From an uncultured Phascolarctobacterium sp. (lineage in GTDB: Bacteria; Bacillota; Negativicutes; Acidaminococcales; Acidaminococcaceae), in the NCBI GenBank assembly GCA_900545025.1, contig UQXH01000022.1, forward strand, positions 1 through 29,017: a DNA stretch of 29,017 bases, given 5' to 3'. Made by a program: the position numbers and the translations under genes. Position 1 is the first letter of the stretch; each line of letters starts with the position of its first letter. Below, in pieces: positions 1-7,771 of this stretch. Below the pieces are notes generated by a model, which worked only from the letters and a program-made list of their open reading frames with translations, made no database searches and was not told where the DNA came from.

Positions 1-53
1 CAAGTCCTTAATAACCGCTTAATTATTTTGTCCAACTTTTTGGGTGCATATCA
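1..53 (+). mobile_element. Probable right end of an IS3-family (IS150-type) insertion sequence
   Basis: Positions 30-53, read on the minus strand, begin TGATATGCACCC and continue AAAAAGTTGGAC. This resembles my recollection of IS150-group terminal repeats (TG-x-ACTGCACCC...GTTGGAC) and ends in CA on the plus strand, as IS3-family elements do. It matches 21 of 24 bases of the half-palindrome at 27982-28005 in this window. Positions 2-22 can be read as the last codons of an ORF (KSLITA, stop at 20-22), like the usual C-terminus of an IS3 OrfB transposase just inside the right end, but six residues are weak evidence. If correct, the element's body lies left of the window and position 53 is its outer boundary. 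Confidence 0.45.
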
Positions 54-87
54 AATCTGTTTTCTCAGGGATTTCTTTTTGCTATAG

Positions 88-93
88 TATAAT
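88..93 (+). promoter_or_regulatory. Possible -10 element for the GNAT gene
   Basis: A perfect TATAAT (88-93) lies 32 bases upstream of the GTG start. No good -35 is seen at the right distance, so this is a weak call. It starts only 35 bases past the presumed IS end. Confidence 0.3.
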
Positions 94-125
94 TAACGCA
101 GTTTGCAGGATAAGGAGGCCTTCTG

Positions 126-761
126 GTGAAGATTGTTATAAGAAACGAGCAGGATAAGGATTTCAGCAAAACAGAACAGTTAGCGCGGGATGCTTTTTGG
201 AATGTCTATATTCCCGGCGCTTATGAACATTATATTGTCCATACCATGCGGCAGCATGAGGATTATATAAAAGGACTCGCTTTTGTAATAGAAGTTGATG
301 GGGAAGTGGTAGGCGCGATTTATTATACTTATTCTAAAATAGTCAACGATACGGACGAGTTCCTTACTGTTACCTTCGGGCCCGTATTTATAGCTCCTGC
401 TTTCCAGCGCCGCGGATTAGGAAGGATGCTGATAGAACATTCTATCCAGGCAGCGAAGGCAATGGGCTTTCAAGCGGTAATGATTTTAGGATATTGGGAA
501 GAATATTCTAAGTATGGCTTTCAGCGCGGGAAAAAATACGGAGTCGCCATGCCGGACGGAAACTTTTATAAAGGGCTGCTGCTCCTGCCTTTAGCCGAAT
601 TTAACTTGGTGGGTGGCAGAGGGATTGCTGTTTTCTCCAAGGTTTTGGAACCTTCGATGACAGAGGTTGAAAAATATGATAAAAACTTTGACTATAAAGA
701 AAAACTTGTTTTAGCGTCACAGCAAAGGTTTGCTGAAGCCTGCCAGGCCTTGGATGCATGA
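126..761 (+). CDS. GNAT-family N-acetyltransferase
   Basis: A 211-residue protein with the GNAT fold signature. Residues 58-92 show the usual strand pair, and the acetyl-CoA pyrophosphate-binding motif A (Q/R-x-x-G-x-G/A) is at residues 94-100 (QRRGLGR), followed by the helix MLIEHSIQAAKAMGF and the strand AVMILGYWEEYSKYGF. The sequence resembles YhbS-type predicted acetyltransferases (known family; inference here); the acceptor substrate cannot be told. The start is GTG at 126, chosen because AAGGAGG at 112-118 is 7 bases upstream. The gene stands alone, between an IS-like end and a convergent tRNA, and shares the hairpin at 801-826 with the tRNA. The C-terminal 50 residues are charged and less typical of the family. 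Confidence 0.85.
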   Translation: MKIVIRNEQDKDFSKTEQLARDAFWNVYIPGAYEHYIVHTMRQHEDYIKGLAFVIEVDGEVVGAIYYTYSKIVNDTDEFLTVTFGPVFIAPAFQRRGLGRMLIEHSIQAAKAMGFQAVMILGYWEEYSKYGFQRGKKYGVAMPDGNFYKGLLLLPLAEFNLVGGRGIAVFSKVLEPSMTEVEKYDKNFDYKEKLVLASQQRFAEACQALDA

Positions 762-800
762 AGGAAGCTCCTGGCGTGGATACTTTTGTAAAAAAATAAA

Positions 801-826
801 AAGCACTGCATATCATTGCAGTGCTT
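801..826. terminator. Bidirectional intrinsic terminator between the GNAT gene and tRNA-Arg
   Basis: A perfect 10-bp stem (AAGCACTGCA at 801-810, TGCAGTGCTT at 817-826) with a 6-base loop. On the minus strand it is followed by a long T-rich run (complement of 789-800), so it is a good terminator for the tRNA. On the plus strand the tail TTATTTG is weaker. Confidence 0.8.
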
Positions 827-834
827 TATTTGCA

Positions 835-911
835 TGGTGGCCCCGGCAGGATTCGAACCTGCGACCTTTTGATTCGTAGTCAAACGCTCTATCCAGCTGA
901 GCTACGGAGTC
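835..911 (-). tRNA. tRNA-Arg, anticodon ACG
   Basis: On the minus strand the sequence begins GACTCCG, has a D-arm (GCTC...GAGC), a 7-base anticodon loop CTACGAA (anticodon ACG, presumably deaminated to ICG), a T-arm with GGTTCGAATCC, and an encoded CCA (835-837). The length is 77 bases. The acceptor stem is G-A-C-T-C-C-G against C-G-G-G-G-C-C, giving one A2-C71 mismatch and one U4-G69 wobble. It has its own promoter at 924-952 and ends at the hairpin 801-826, so it is a monocistronic tRNA gene convergent with the acetyltransferase. Confidence 0.95.
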
Positions 912-923
912 ATAACGTAGTAT

Positions 924-952
924 ATGATAATAGGTTTTCAGGCATTTGTCAA
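924..952 (-). promoter_or_regulatory. Promoter of tRNA-Arg
   Basis: On the minus strand a perfect TTGACA (complement of 947-952) and TATCAT (complement of 924-929) are separated by 17 bases. The mature tRNA begins 12 bases after the -10. Confidence 0.75.
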
Positions 953-1067
953 TAGATTTGAAAAATAAATTTTACGTTCAATATAATCTGCTGCCGTAAT
1001 CTGCAATTTAGAAAGTAAAGAAAATGTTAATAAAAGATGATGCAAAAGAAAAACTGTAAACAAGTTA

Positions 1068-1097
1068 TTGACTAATAGTGTAATAAAAGCATATAAT
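1068..1097 (+). promoter_or_regulatory. Promoter of the sodium:solute symporter gene
   Basis: TTGACT (1068-1073) and a perfect TATAAT (1092-1097) with an 18-base spacer, in very AT-rich sequence, 53 bases upstream of the GTG start. Confidence 0.65.
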
Positions 1098-1150
1098 TAT
1101 AATATTATTAAAAGTATTTAGCTGTTATTATTTTGTGGAGGGGATTTTAA

Positions 1151-2557
1151 GTGTCTGTTTCTTTAGCTGTTTTGCTTCTGTATATTGTTGCGCTGTTCGC
1201 TATCAGCTGGTATGCGAAAAAACGCAGTGAGGGCAGTAATGAAAATTATGCCCTGGCGGGCAGAAAGCTTTCTGCACCGCTGATCGGAGTAACGATTATC
1301 GGCCTTGCTGTAGGCGGCGCTTCCACCATTGGCGTATCTGAACATGCCTTCCGTGTAGGATTAAGCGCTGGCTGGTATACGATTGCCTGGGCGCTCGGCG
1401 CTATCGTCATGGGTCTGTTTATGGCCAAAAAATATCGTGAACAGAACATTACTACTATTTCTGAGCTTATTGAAAGACATCATGGCACCAATGCGGTTAT
1501 CTTAGGCGTATTCTGTCAGATTGTTATCCAGCTCGTTATTATTTCACTGCAGTACATTGCCGGCGGCAGCATCCTGCACGCTATAATGCCGGATGTTTTT
1601 GATTTCAAGACCGGTATGCTGGTCAGCGCGGTGACTTTTATCGGGATAACCTTTATCGGCGGTATGTGGTCCGCTTCTTTATCCAATGTTCTGAATATAA
1701 TCTTAATCTACGGCGGCATCCTGGTTGCCACCGTGGTACAGTTCAATAAGATAGGCAGTATGGAGGCGCTGTCTGCATCATTGCCGGCAGGAGTCCCCTG
1801 GTTCAGTTTCATCGACGGTGTCGGGGCAGTTACCATTACCAGCTGGGTGGTGACGCTGATTACGGTAAATCTTTCTCTGCAAAGCATCCTGCAGATTTCT
1901 CTGGGAGCTAAAGACGCGCAGACTGCCAAGAAAGGTTTTGTCTGGGGAGGTATTATCATGATTCCGGTAGGCGTCCTGGCTGCCTTCCTGGGTATCTGTG
2001 CCAAAGCCATGTATCCTGACGCGCAGGCTGCCTTGGCACTGCCGCAGGTCATCGTAGGTCTGCCGCCGCTGCTGGCCGGTATTACGCTGGCTGCACTGTG
2101 GGCAGCAGATGTTTCTACAGCCTGCAACTTGCTGCTGAGTGCCGGTACGCTTTTTTCCAGTGATATTTACAAAAGATTTATCAATCCTGAATGCAGCGAG
2201 AGCCGTCAGCTTTTAATGACGCGCCTCTGCGTTATGATCAGCGGTATCTTGACCTTGGGATTGGCAATGAGCGTATCCAGTATCTTGGGTACTATTATGA
2301 TAGGCTTATCTTTGACGGCTGCGTTCAGTGTCATCGTCATCATTGCTTTGTTCTTCCCGCGCTATACTTCCAAGGCGGCAGGTTTTTGGACCTTGCTGGC
2401 TGGTTTTGTGATGCTTGTCCTGTGGCAGATTTTTCCGCAGGTACGGCTGTTTAACAATGTTATCTATATGGAATGGCTGGTATGTCTGGCAGCTTATGCA
2501 GTTGCTGCGGTACTCAGCCCGGCTAAAAAAGAATCTGCAGTTCTGCAGAAGGCATAA
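1151..2557 (+). CDS. Sodium:solute symporter family (SSS/SSF) transporter
   Basis: A 468-residue, highly hydrophobic protein with about 12-13 predicted membrane segments (LeuT fold), of the family that includes PutP and PanF. The N-terminal signature is visible: YAKKRSEGSNENYALAGRKL followed by a glycine-rich segment (GLAVGGASTIG), where SSF proteins bind sodium and substrate. DVSTACNLLL carries the Ser-Thr pair (S322, T323) at the place of the Na2-site S340/T341 of PutP. The protein imports a small solute with Na+ across the inner membrane; the substrate cannot be told. The GTG start at 1151 follows GTGGAGGGG (1135-1143). It has its own promoter and is closed by the hairpin at 2566-2592, so it is a single-gene unit unrelated to the str operon downstream. 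Confidence 0.88.
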   Translation: MSVSLAVLLLYIVALFAISWYAKKRSEGSNENYALAGRKLSAPLIGVTIIGLAVGGASTIGVSEHAFRVGLSAGWYTIAWALGAIVMGLFMAKKYREQNITTISELIERHHGTNAVILGVFCQIVIQLVIISLQYIAGGSILHAIMPDVFDFKTGMLVSAVTFIGITFIGGMWSASLSNVLNIILIYGGILVATVVQFNKIGSMEALSASLPAGVPWFSFIDGVGAVTITSWVVTLITVNLSLQSILQISLGAKDAQTAKKGFVWGGIIMIPVGVLAAFLGICAKAMYPDAQAALALPQVIVGLPPLLAGITLAALWAADVSTACNLLLSAGTLFSSDIYKRFINPECSESRQLLMTRLCVMISGILTLGLAMSVSSILGTIMIGLSLTAAFSVIVIIALFFPRYTSKAAGFWTLLAGFVMLVLWQIFPQVRLFNNVIYMEWLVCLAAYAVAAVLSPAKKESAVLQKA

Positions 2558-2565
2558 AATATTTT

Positions 2566-2601
2566 ACCGGTATCTCAATCTGGGATGCCGGTTTTCTTTT
2601 T
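2566..2601 (+). terminator. Intrinsic terminator of the symporter gene
   Basis: A 9-bp stem ACCGGTATC (2566-2574) with GATGCCGGT (2584-2592), one T-G wobble, 9-base loop, then TTTCTTTTT. The sequence 2602-2782 is purine-rich and holds no gene I can support. Confidence 0.85.
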
Positions 2602-2782
2602 ATGTAAGAAATTGGTTAAATTTAATTACAATAATAAAAAAGCGAGAATGAAAGAAGGGGAGAAGGTGTGTGTCAGCGATGGAAAATGAAGAGAAAATGT
2701 TTATATGAAACACTAGGATGGGTGTAAAAAAAGAAGTGCATAAAAAGGGCGTATAAGCCACTGAAAAAATTGCAAAAAAGTG

Positions 2783-2811
2783 TTGACAGGGCCTGTTATG
2801 GATGTTACAAT
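2783..2811 (+). promoter_or_regulatory. Main promoter of the str operon
   Basis: TTGACA (2783-2788), 17 bases, TACAAT (2806-2811): close to sigma-70/SigA consensus. The first gene starts 46 bases after the -10. It should drive the L7Ae-like gene, rpsL, rpsG, fusA and tuf. Confidence 0.85.
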
Positions 2812-2857
2812 ATACCAGTACTACGGGTGAGCTATGCTCCGATGAAGGAGGCAACAA

Positions 2858-3109
2858 ATGAGTCTGGAAGCTTTGATGCAGGCAGAAAAACGTGCCGTCG
2901 GCGTCAAGCAGACGGAAAAATCTGTCGCAAAGGATAATGCTGCAAAAGTTTATGTAGCAAAGGATGCAGATGAACGGGTTACCGAGAATCTTCTGGAGCT
3001 GTGCCGTGAGAAGGGCGTCGAGATAATCGAGGCTGAGAGCATGAATGAGCTGGGCAAAGCCTGCGGAATCCATGTCAAGGCGGCAGCTGCTGCAGTACTT
3101 AAAGCTTGA
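2858..3109 (+). CDS. L7Ae/L30e/S12e-family ribosomal protein (YbxF-like)
   Basis: An 83-residue basic protein of the L7Ae/Gadd45 family, whose members bind kink-turn RNA (family knowledge). Visible features are VAKDADERVTENLLELCREKGV and, after a Glu-rich stretch, ELGKACGIHVKAAAAAVLK. The last segment (L-G-x-A-C-G-I) is the conserved C-terminal pattern of bacterial YbxF/RplGB proteins. Its place directly before rpsL is where Firmicutes usually carry this gene, which supports the call. The first 20 residues (AEKRAVGVKQTEKSVAKDN) are less typical. ATG at 2858 follows AAGGAGG (2845-2851). It is the first gene of the operon and is about 70 bases from rpsL. Its molecular role in bacteria is not settled. 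Confidence 0.85.
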   Translation: MSLEALMQAEKRAVGVKQTEKSVAKDNAAKVYVAKDADERVTENLLELCREKGVEIIEAESMNELGKACGIHVKAAAAAVLKA

Positions 3110-3177
3110 TAAGGGCTTGGCGCAAGCTGAGTTTTTATAATCATTAAAATCTAATTGTTTGGAAAGGAGGTGCCGAT

Positions 3178-3561
3178 ATGCCTACAATTAACCAGTTAGT
3201 ACGTAAAGGCAGAGAAGTTTTGAAATCCAAATCCACTGCTCCGGCATTGAAAGAATGCCCGCAAAAACGTGGCGTTTGCACCAGGGTTTACACTACTACC
3301 CCGAAAAAACCTAACTCTGCACTTCGTAAAGTAGCTCGTGTACGTTTGACTAACGGCATCGAAGTTACTGCTTACATTCCGGGTATCGGTCACAATCTTC
3401 AGGAACACAGTGTTGTTCTTATCAGAGGCGGAAGGGTAAAAGACCTTCCGGGCGTGCGTTACCACATCATTCGCGGTGCTCTTGATACTGCAGGCGTTGC
3501 TAACCGCAACCAGTCTCGCTCCAAATACGGCGCGAAACGTGCAAAAGCTGCTAAAAAATAA
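3178..3561 (+). CDS. rpsL: 30S ribosomal protein S12
   Basis: A 127-residue S12, a decoding-centre protein. It is recognised from PTINQLVRKGR at the N-terminus, TTTPKKPNSALRK and the GGRVKDLPGVRYH loop. K43, K44 and K88 are the wild-type lysines whose replacement gives streptomycin resistance in other bacteria, so there is no sign of such a mutation. D89 is the residue that RimO methylthiolates in species that have it. The start ATG is preceded by AAAGGAGG, a very strong ribosome binding site. rpsG follows 39 bases downstream. Length and all core motifs are standard. Confidence 0.98.
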   Translation: MPTINQLVRKGREVLKSKSTAPALKECPQKRGVCTRVYTTTPKKPNSALRKVARVRLTNGIEVTAYIPGIGHNLQEHSVVLIRGGRVKDLPGVRYHIIRGALDTAGVANRNQSRSKYGAKRAKAAKK

Positions 3562-3600
3562 TTGAGTAAACGACGAATGAAGATTTGAGGAGGGAAACAC

Positions 3601-4071
3601 ATGCCGAGAAAAGGCCCTGTAACTAAAAGAGACGTACTGCCGGATCCGGTGTACGGTTCTAAACTTTTAACTAGATTTATTAACAAAATCATGCTCGATG
3701 GCAAAAAAGGCGTTGCTGAACGCATCGTGTATGATGCATTTGACCTGGTTCGTGCAAAAACCGGCAAAGATCCTTTGGAAGTATTTGATGCCGCTATGCA
3801 AAATGTAATGCCGCTTCTGGAAGTACGTGCTCGCCGTGTAGGCGGTGCTAACTACCAGGTTCCGGTGGAAGTACGCGCTGACCGTAAAACCACCCTGGGT
3901 ATTCGCTGGCTGGTAAACTACTCTCGCCTGCGTGGTGAAAGAACCATGTGCGAGCGTGTAGCTGGTGAAATCATGGATGCAGCAAACGCTACCGGCGCTG
4001 CTGTTAAAAAACGTGAAGATACCCACAAAATGGCAGAAGCAAATAAAGCATTTGCTCATTACCGCTGGTAA
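3601..4071 (+). CDS. rpsG: 30S ribosomal protein S7
   Basis: A 156-residue S7, the primary 16S rRNA-binding protein that nucleates the 30S head. The N-terminus (MPRKGPVTKRDVLPDP) and the core (VGGANYQVPVEVR, RWLVNYSR) are typical, as is the C-terminal KMAEANKAFAHYRW. In E. coli S7 represses its own operon; I see no obvious S7-like structure here beyond the short S12-S7 spacer (3562-3600), so that regulation is not supported. ATG at 3601 follows GAGGAGGG. fusA starts 39 bases after the stop. Confidence 0.98.
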   Translation: MPRKGPVTKRDVLPDPVYGSKLLTRFINKIMLDGKKGVAERIVYDAFDLVRAKTGKDPLEVFDAAMQNVMPLLEVRARRVGGANYQVPVEVRADRKTTLGIRWLVNYSRLRGERTMCERVAGEIMDAANATGAAVKKREDTHKMAEANKAFAHYRW

Positions 4072-4110
4072 TGGCCTGTCTCAGTTGAATTATTGAGGAG
4101 GATTTAAGAA

Positions 4111-6195
4111 GTGGGCAGACAATTTCCGCTTGAGAAAACTAGAAACATCGGCATCATGGCTCACATCGATGCTGGTAAAACCACTACAACCGAACGTATC
4201 CTGTTCTATACCGGCAGAGTACATAAAATCGGTGAAACCCATGATGGCGGCGCTACCATGGACTGGATGGTTCAGGAACAGGAACGCGGTATTACCATTA
4301 CTTCCGCTGCAACCACCTGCCAATGGGCTGGCCACCGCATCAACATCATCGATACTCCGGGCCACGTTGACTTCACTGTAGAAGTAGAACGTTCCCTGCG
4401 TGTACTTGACGGTTCCGTTGCAGTGTTCTGCGCTAAAGGCGGCGTTGAACCTCAGTCTGAAACTGTATGGCGTCAGGCTGACAAATACCATGTACCGCGT
4501 ATGGCGTATGTAAACAAAATGGACATCACCGGCGCTAACTTCTACAACGTAGTGCAAATGATGAAAGATCGTCTGGGTGCCAATGCAGTGCCCATCCAAC
4601 TGCCTATCGGCTTTGAAGATACCTTTGAAGGTATGATCGATCTGATCAAGATGAAAGCTATCGTTTACGGCGATGCGCTGGGCAAAGACGAAGAATTCGT
4701 TGAAATTCCTGAAGATATGAAGGAAAAAGCAGAAGAATATCGCGCACAACTGGTTGAAGCTGTTGCTGAAGGCGATGACGAGCTTATGATGAAATATCTG
4801 GAAGGTGAAGAACTGACTGAAGAAGAAATCATGGCCGGCATCCGTAAACAAACCATTGCCTGCAAGATGACTCCTGTATGCTGCGGTTCTTCCTATAAAA
4901 ACAAAGGTGTACAGCCTTTGTTGGACGCAGTTGTTGCATTCATGCCTGCTCCGACCGACATTCCGCCTATCAAAGGCGTTAACCCTGAAACCGGTGAGGA
5001 AGATGAACGTCCTTCCAGCGACGAAGCTCCGTTCTCCGCACTGGCATTCAAAATCATGACTGACCCGTTTGTTGGTAAACTCGCATTCTTCCGCGTTTAT
5101 TCCGGCACTCTGACCGCTGGTTCTTATGTATATAACTCCACCAAAGGTAAGAGAGAACGTATCGGCCGTATCCTGCAAATGCATGCTAACCACCGTGAAG
5201 AAATCGAAATGGTTTACTCCGGCGATATCGCAGCTGCTGTAGGTTTGAAAGACACCACTACCGGTGACACCCTCTGCGATGAGAAAAACGAAATCATCCT
5301 CGAATCCATGGTATTCCCGGATCCCGTTATCTCCGTTGCAGTTGAACCTAAAACCAAAGCAGACCAAGAAAAAATGGGCATTGCTTTACAAAAACTTGCT
5401 GAAGAAGATCCGACCTTCCGCGTACACACTGATGCAGAAACTTCCCAGACCATTATTTCCGGCATGGGCGAGCTTCACCTGGACATCATTGTTGACCGTC
5501 TGCTCCGCGAATTCAAAGTAGGCTGCACTGTTGGTAACCCGCAGGTTGCTTACCGTGAAACCATCCGCAAAGCAGTTAAATCCGAAGGTAAATTCGTTCG
5601 TCAGTCCGGTGGTAAAGGCCAATATGGTCATTGCTGGCTGGAAATCACTCCGCGTGAACCTGGCGAAGGCTTCCTGTTTGAAAATAAAGTCGTTGGCGGC
5701 GCTATTCCCAAAGAATACATCGCTCCTATCGAAGCAGGTGTCAAAGAAGCTATGGAAAACGGCGTAGTTGCCGGCTATCCGATGGTTGACATCGCTGTTA
5801 CCGTATACGACGGTTCTTACCATGAAGTCGACTCTTCTGAAATGGCGTTCAAGATTGCAGGTTCCATGGGCTTCAGAGCTGGTGCTCAGAAGGCTGATCC
5901 TGTAATCCTCGAACCTTACATGAAAGTTGAAGTTACCGTTCCTGAAGAATATATGGGCGACGTAATCGGCGACATTAACTCCCGCCGTGGCCGCATTGAA
6001 GGTATGGAAGCTCGTAACGGTGCACAAGTTATCAATGCTTTCGTTCCGCTGGCTGAAATGTTCGGTTATGCAACCGACCTGCGCAGCAAGACTCAGGGCC
6101 GTGGCAACTACTCTATGGAAGTTGACCATTATGAAGATGTTCCCAGAAACATTGCTGAAGCAATCATTGCTAAAAACAAAGGCACTCAAGCCTAA
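4111..6195 (+). CDS. fusA: Translation elongation factor G
   Basis: A 694-residue EF-G, the GTPase that drives ribosomal translocation. The G1 motif AHIDAGKTTTTERI starts at residue 17, the G2 region RGITITSAATT at 59-69, G3 DTPGH at 81-85 and G4 NKMD at 135-138, followed by the EF-Tu-like domain II and the C-terminal domains (GELHLDI, SGGKGQYGH, GSMGFRAGAQKADP). Full-length and standard; this is the translocase type, not the tetracycline-protection type. The start is GTG at 4111, chosen because it follows GAGGAGG (4095-4101) and gives the standard N-terminus GRQFPLEKTRNIGIMAHIDAG. It lies between rpsG and tuf in the same operon, 34 bases from tuf. Confidence 0.98.
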   Translation: MGRQFPLEKTRNIGIMAHIDAGKTTTTERILFYTGRVHKIGETHDGGATMDWMVQEQERGITITSAATTCQWAGHRINIIDTPGHVDFTVEVERSLRVLDGSVAVFCAKGGVEPQSETVWRQADKYHVPRMAYVNKMDITGANFYNVVQMMKDRLGANAVPIQLPIGFEDTFEGMIDLIKMKAIVYGDALGKDEEFVEIPEDMKEKAEEYRAQLVEAVAEGDDELMMKYLEGEELTEEEIMAGIRKQTIACKMTPVCCGSSYKNKGVQPLLDAVVAFMPAPTDIPPIKGVNPETGEEDERPSSDEAPFSALAFKIMTDPFVGKLAFFRVYSGTLTAGSYVYNSTKGKRERIGRILQMHANHREEIEMVYSGDIAAAVGLKDTTTGDTLCDEKNEIILESMVFPDPVISVAVEPKTKADQEKMGIALQKLAEEDPTFRVHTDAETSQTIISGMGELHLDIIVDRLLREFKVGCTVGNPQVAYRETIRKAVKSEGKFVRQSGGKGQYGHCWLEITPREPGEGFLFENKVVGGAIPKEYIAPIEAGVKEAMENGVVAGYPMVDIAVTVYDGSYHEVDSSEMAFKIAGSMGFRAGAQKADPVILEPYMKVEVTVPEEYMGDVIGDINSRRGRIEGMEARNGAQVINAFVPLAEMFGYATDLRSKTQGRGNYSMEVDHYEDVPRNIAEAIIAKNKGTQA

Positions 6196-6229
6196 GTTTT
6201 CACAAACACTTTAAGGAGGCAATTCACAA

Positions 6230-7420
6230 ATGGCAAAAGCTAAATATGAAAGAACTAAACCCCATCTGAATATCGGTACCATCGGTCACGTTGACCATGG
6301 CAAGACTACTCTGACCGCAGCAATCACCAAAGTGCTGGCAGAAAAAGGCGGCGCAGAATTCATGGACTACTCCATGATCGATAAAGCACCGGAAGAACGT
6401 GAACGTGGTATCACCATCAACACCTCCCATGTAGAATATGAAACCGCAACCCGTCACTACGCACACGTAGACTGCCCGGGCCACGCCGACTATGTTAAAA
6501 ACATGATCACCGGCGCAGCACAGATGGACGGCGCAATCCTGGTAGTATCCGCAGCAGACGGCCCGATGCCGCAGACCCGTGAACACATCCTGCTGGCTCG
6601 CCAGGTAGGCGTACCTGCAATGGTAGTATTCCTGAACAAAGTCGACATGGTAGACGACGAAGAACTGCTGGAACTGGTAGAAATGGAAGTACGCGAACTG
6701 CTCTCCAGCTACGACTTCCCCGGCGATGACATCCCGGTAGTAGCAGGCTCCGCACTGAAAGCCCTGGAAGGCGACAAGAAATACGAAGAAAAGATCATGG
6801 ACCTGATGGATGCAGTAGACAGCTACATTCCGCTGCCGGAACGTGCAACCGACAAACCGTTCCTGATGCCTGTCGAAGACGTATTCACCATCACCGGCCG
6901 TGGCACCGTAGCAACCGGCCGTGTTGAACGTGGTACCGTAAAAGTAGGCGACACCGTAGAAATCGTCGGCATGAAAGAAGAAAAGAAATCTACCGTAGTA
7001 ACCGGCGTAGAAATGTTCCGCAAACTGCTGGACGAAGCAGTAGCAGGCGATAACGTAGGCTGCCTGCTGCGTGGCGTAGACCGTAAAGAAATCGAACGCG
7101 GTCAGGTACTGTCCAAACCCGGCAGCATTCATCCGCACACCAAATTCAAAGGTGAAGTATACATCCTGACCAAAGAAGAAGGCGGCCGTCATACTCCGTT
7201 CTTCAACGGCTACCGTCCGCAATTCTATTTCCGTACCACCGACGTAACCGGTGTAACCCAACTGCCGGAAGGCGTAGAAATGGTAATGCCTGGCGATAAC
7301 GTAACCATGGAAGTAGAGCTGATCACCCCGATCGCAATCGAAAAAGGTCTGCGTTTCGCAATCCGTGAAGGCGGTCGTACCGTTGGCGCCGGCGTTGTTT
7401 CCGAAGTAGAAGAAGTTTAA
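6230..7420 (+). CDS. tuf: Translation elongation factor Tu
   Basis: A 396-residue EF-Tu, which brings aminoacyl-tRNA to the ribosome. The G1 motif GHVDHGKT is at residues 19-26, followed by RGITINTSHVEYET, DCPGHADY and NKVDMVDD, then domains II and III ending in VGAGVVSEVEEV. All catalytic and effector-loop residues look intact. ATG at 6230 follows AAGGAGG (6213-6219). It is the last gene of the str operon. Codon choice is extreme and unlike its neighbours: Ala is mostly GCA and Val mostly GTA from about 6310 on, whereas fusA and rplL use GCT and GTT freely. I cannot see whether the genome has a second tuf copy. Confidence 0.98.
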   Translation: MAKAKYERTKPHLNIGTIGHVDHGKTTLTAAITKVLAEKGGAEFMDYSMIDKAPEERERGITINTSHVEYETATRHYAHVDCPGHADYVKNMITGAAQMDGAILVVSAADGPMPQTREHILLARQVGVPAMVVFLNKVDMVDDEELLELVEMEVRELLSSYDFPGDDIPVVAGSALKALEGDKKYEEKIMDLMDAVDSYIPLPERATDKPFLMPVEDVFTITGRGTVATGRVERGTVKVGDTVEIVGMKEEKKSTVVTGVEMFRKLLDEAVAGDNVGCLLRGVDRKEIERGQVLSKPGSIHPHTKFKGEVYILTKEEGGRHTPFFNGYRPQFYFRTTDVTGVTQLPEGVEMVMPGDNVTMEVELITPIAIEKGLRFAIREGGRTVGAGVVSEVEEV

Positions 7421-7433
7421 TCGAAAACCTGTC

Positions 7434-7465
7434 AAGACCGGTCGTTTCGGCCGGTCTTAAGTTTT
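7434..7465 (+). terminator. Probable intrinsic terminator after tuf
   Basis: AAGACCGG (7434-7441) pairs with CCGGTCTT (7451-7458); the stem can extend three more pairs to a 3-base loop. The T-rich tail is short (AAGTTTT), so some read-through into rpmG is possible. Confidence 0.65.
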
Positions 7466-7486
7466 AAAATATAGATATTTTTATTG

Positions 7487-7515
7487 TTGACATTAAGTGT
7501 TAACTATGGTACTCT
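7487..7515 (+). promoter_or_regulatory. Promoter of the rpmG-secE-nusG-rplKAJL unit
   Basis: A perfect TTGACA (7487-7492) followed after 17 bases by TACTCT (7510-7515). A second AT-rich candidate, TATATT, lies at 7515-7520 but with a 22-base spacer. It is 59 bases upstream of rpmG. Confidence 0.6.
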
Positions 7516-7573
7516 ATATTAGCGACAATTTGAGATTGGTTTTATTTTATTAACGTAAGCGAGGTGTAACTAG

Positions 7574-7723
7574 ATGCGTACTTTGATTACTTTGGCATGC
7601 ACTGAATGCAAACAAAGAAATTACCAAACCAACAAAAACAAAAAGAACGATCCTGATCGTATCGAAATCAATAAATACTGCAAATTCTGCAAAAAACACA
7701 CTTTACATAAAGAAACCAAATAA
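7574..7723 (+). CDS. rpmG: 50S ribosomal protein L33, zinc-binding (C+) form
   Basis: A 49-residue L33. The two Cys pairs C9-x2-C12 and C36-x2-C39 form the zinc ribbon of the C+ type, which needs zinc; many bacteria keep a C- paralogue for zinc starvation (family knowledge). The sequence MRTLITLACTECKQRNY, KNDPDRIEINKYC and the basic end are typical. ATG at 7574 follows GAGGTG (7561-7566). Its position directly before secE and nusG is usual for Firmicutes. It is the first gene of its transcription unit. Confidence 0.96.
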   Translation: MRTLITLACTECKQRNYQTNKNKKNDPDRIEINKYCKFCKKHTLHKETK

Positions 7724-7771
7724 TTTGGCTGCAGTGTGAGTACTAGGTATTTATAGCAAGGATGTGAAAAA

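Noticed and set aside
3114..3136. Small hairpin (GCTTG/CAAGC) with a T run between the L7Ae-like gene and rpsL
   Set aside because: The stem is only five bp with a 3-base loop, and rpsL would then need another promoter; I do not see a clear one, so it is not called as a terminator.
3304..3450. Streptomycin-resistance substitutions in rpsL, or rifampicin-resistance substitutions in rpoB
   Set aside because: S12 K43/K88 and RpoB D450/H460/S465 are all wild type.
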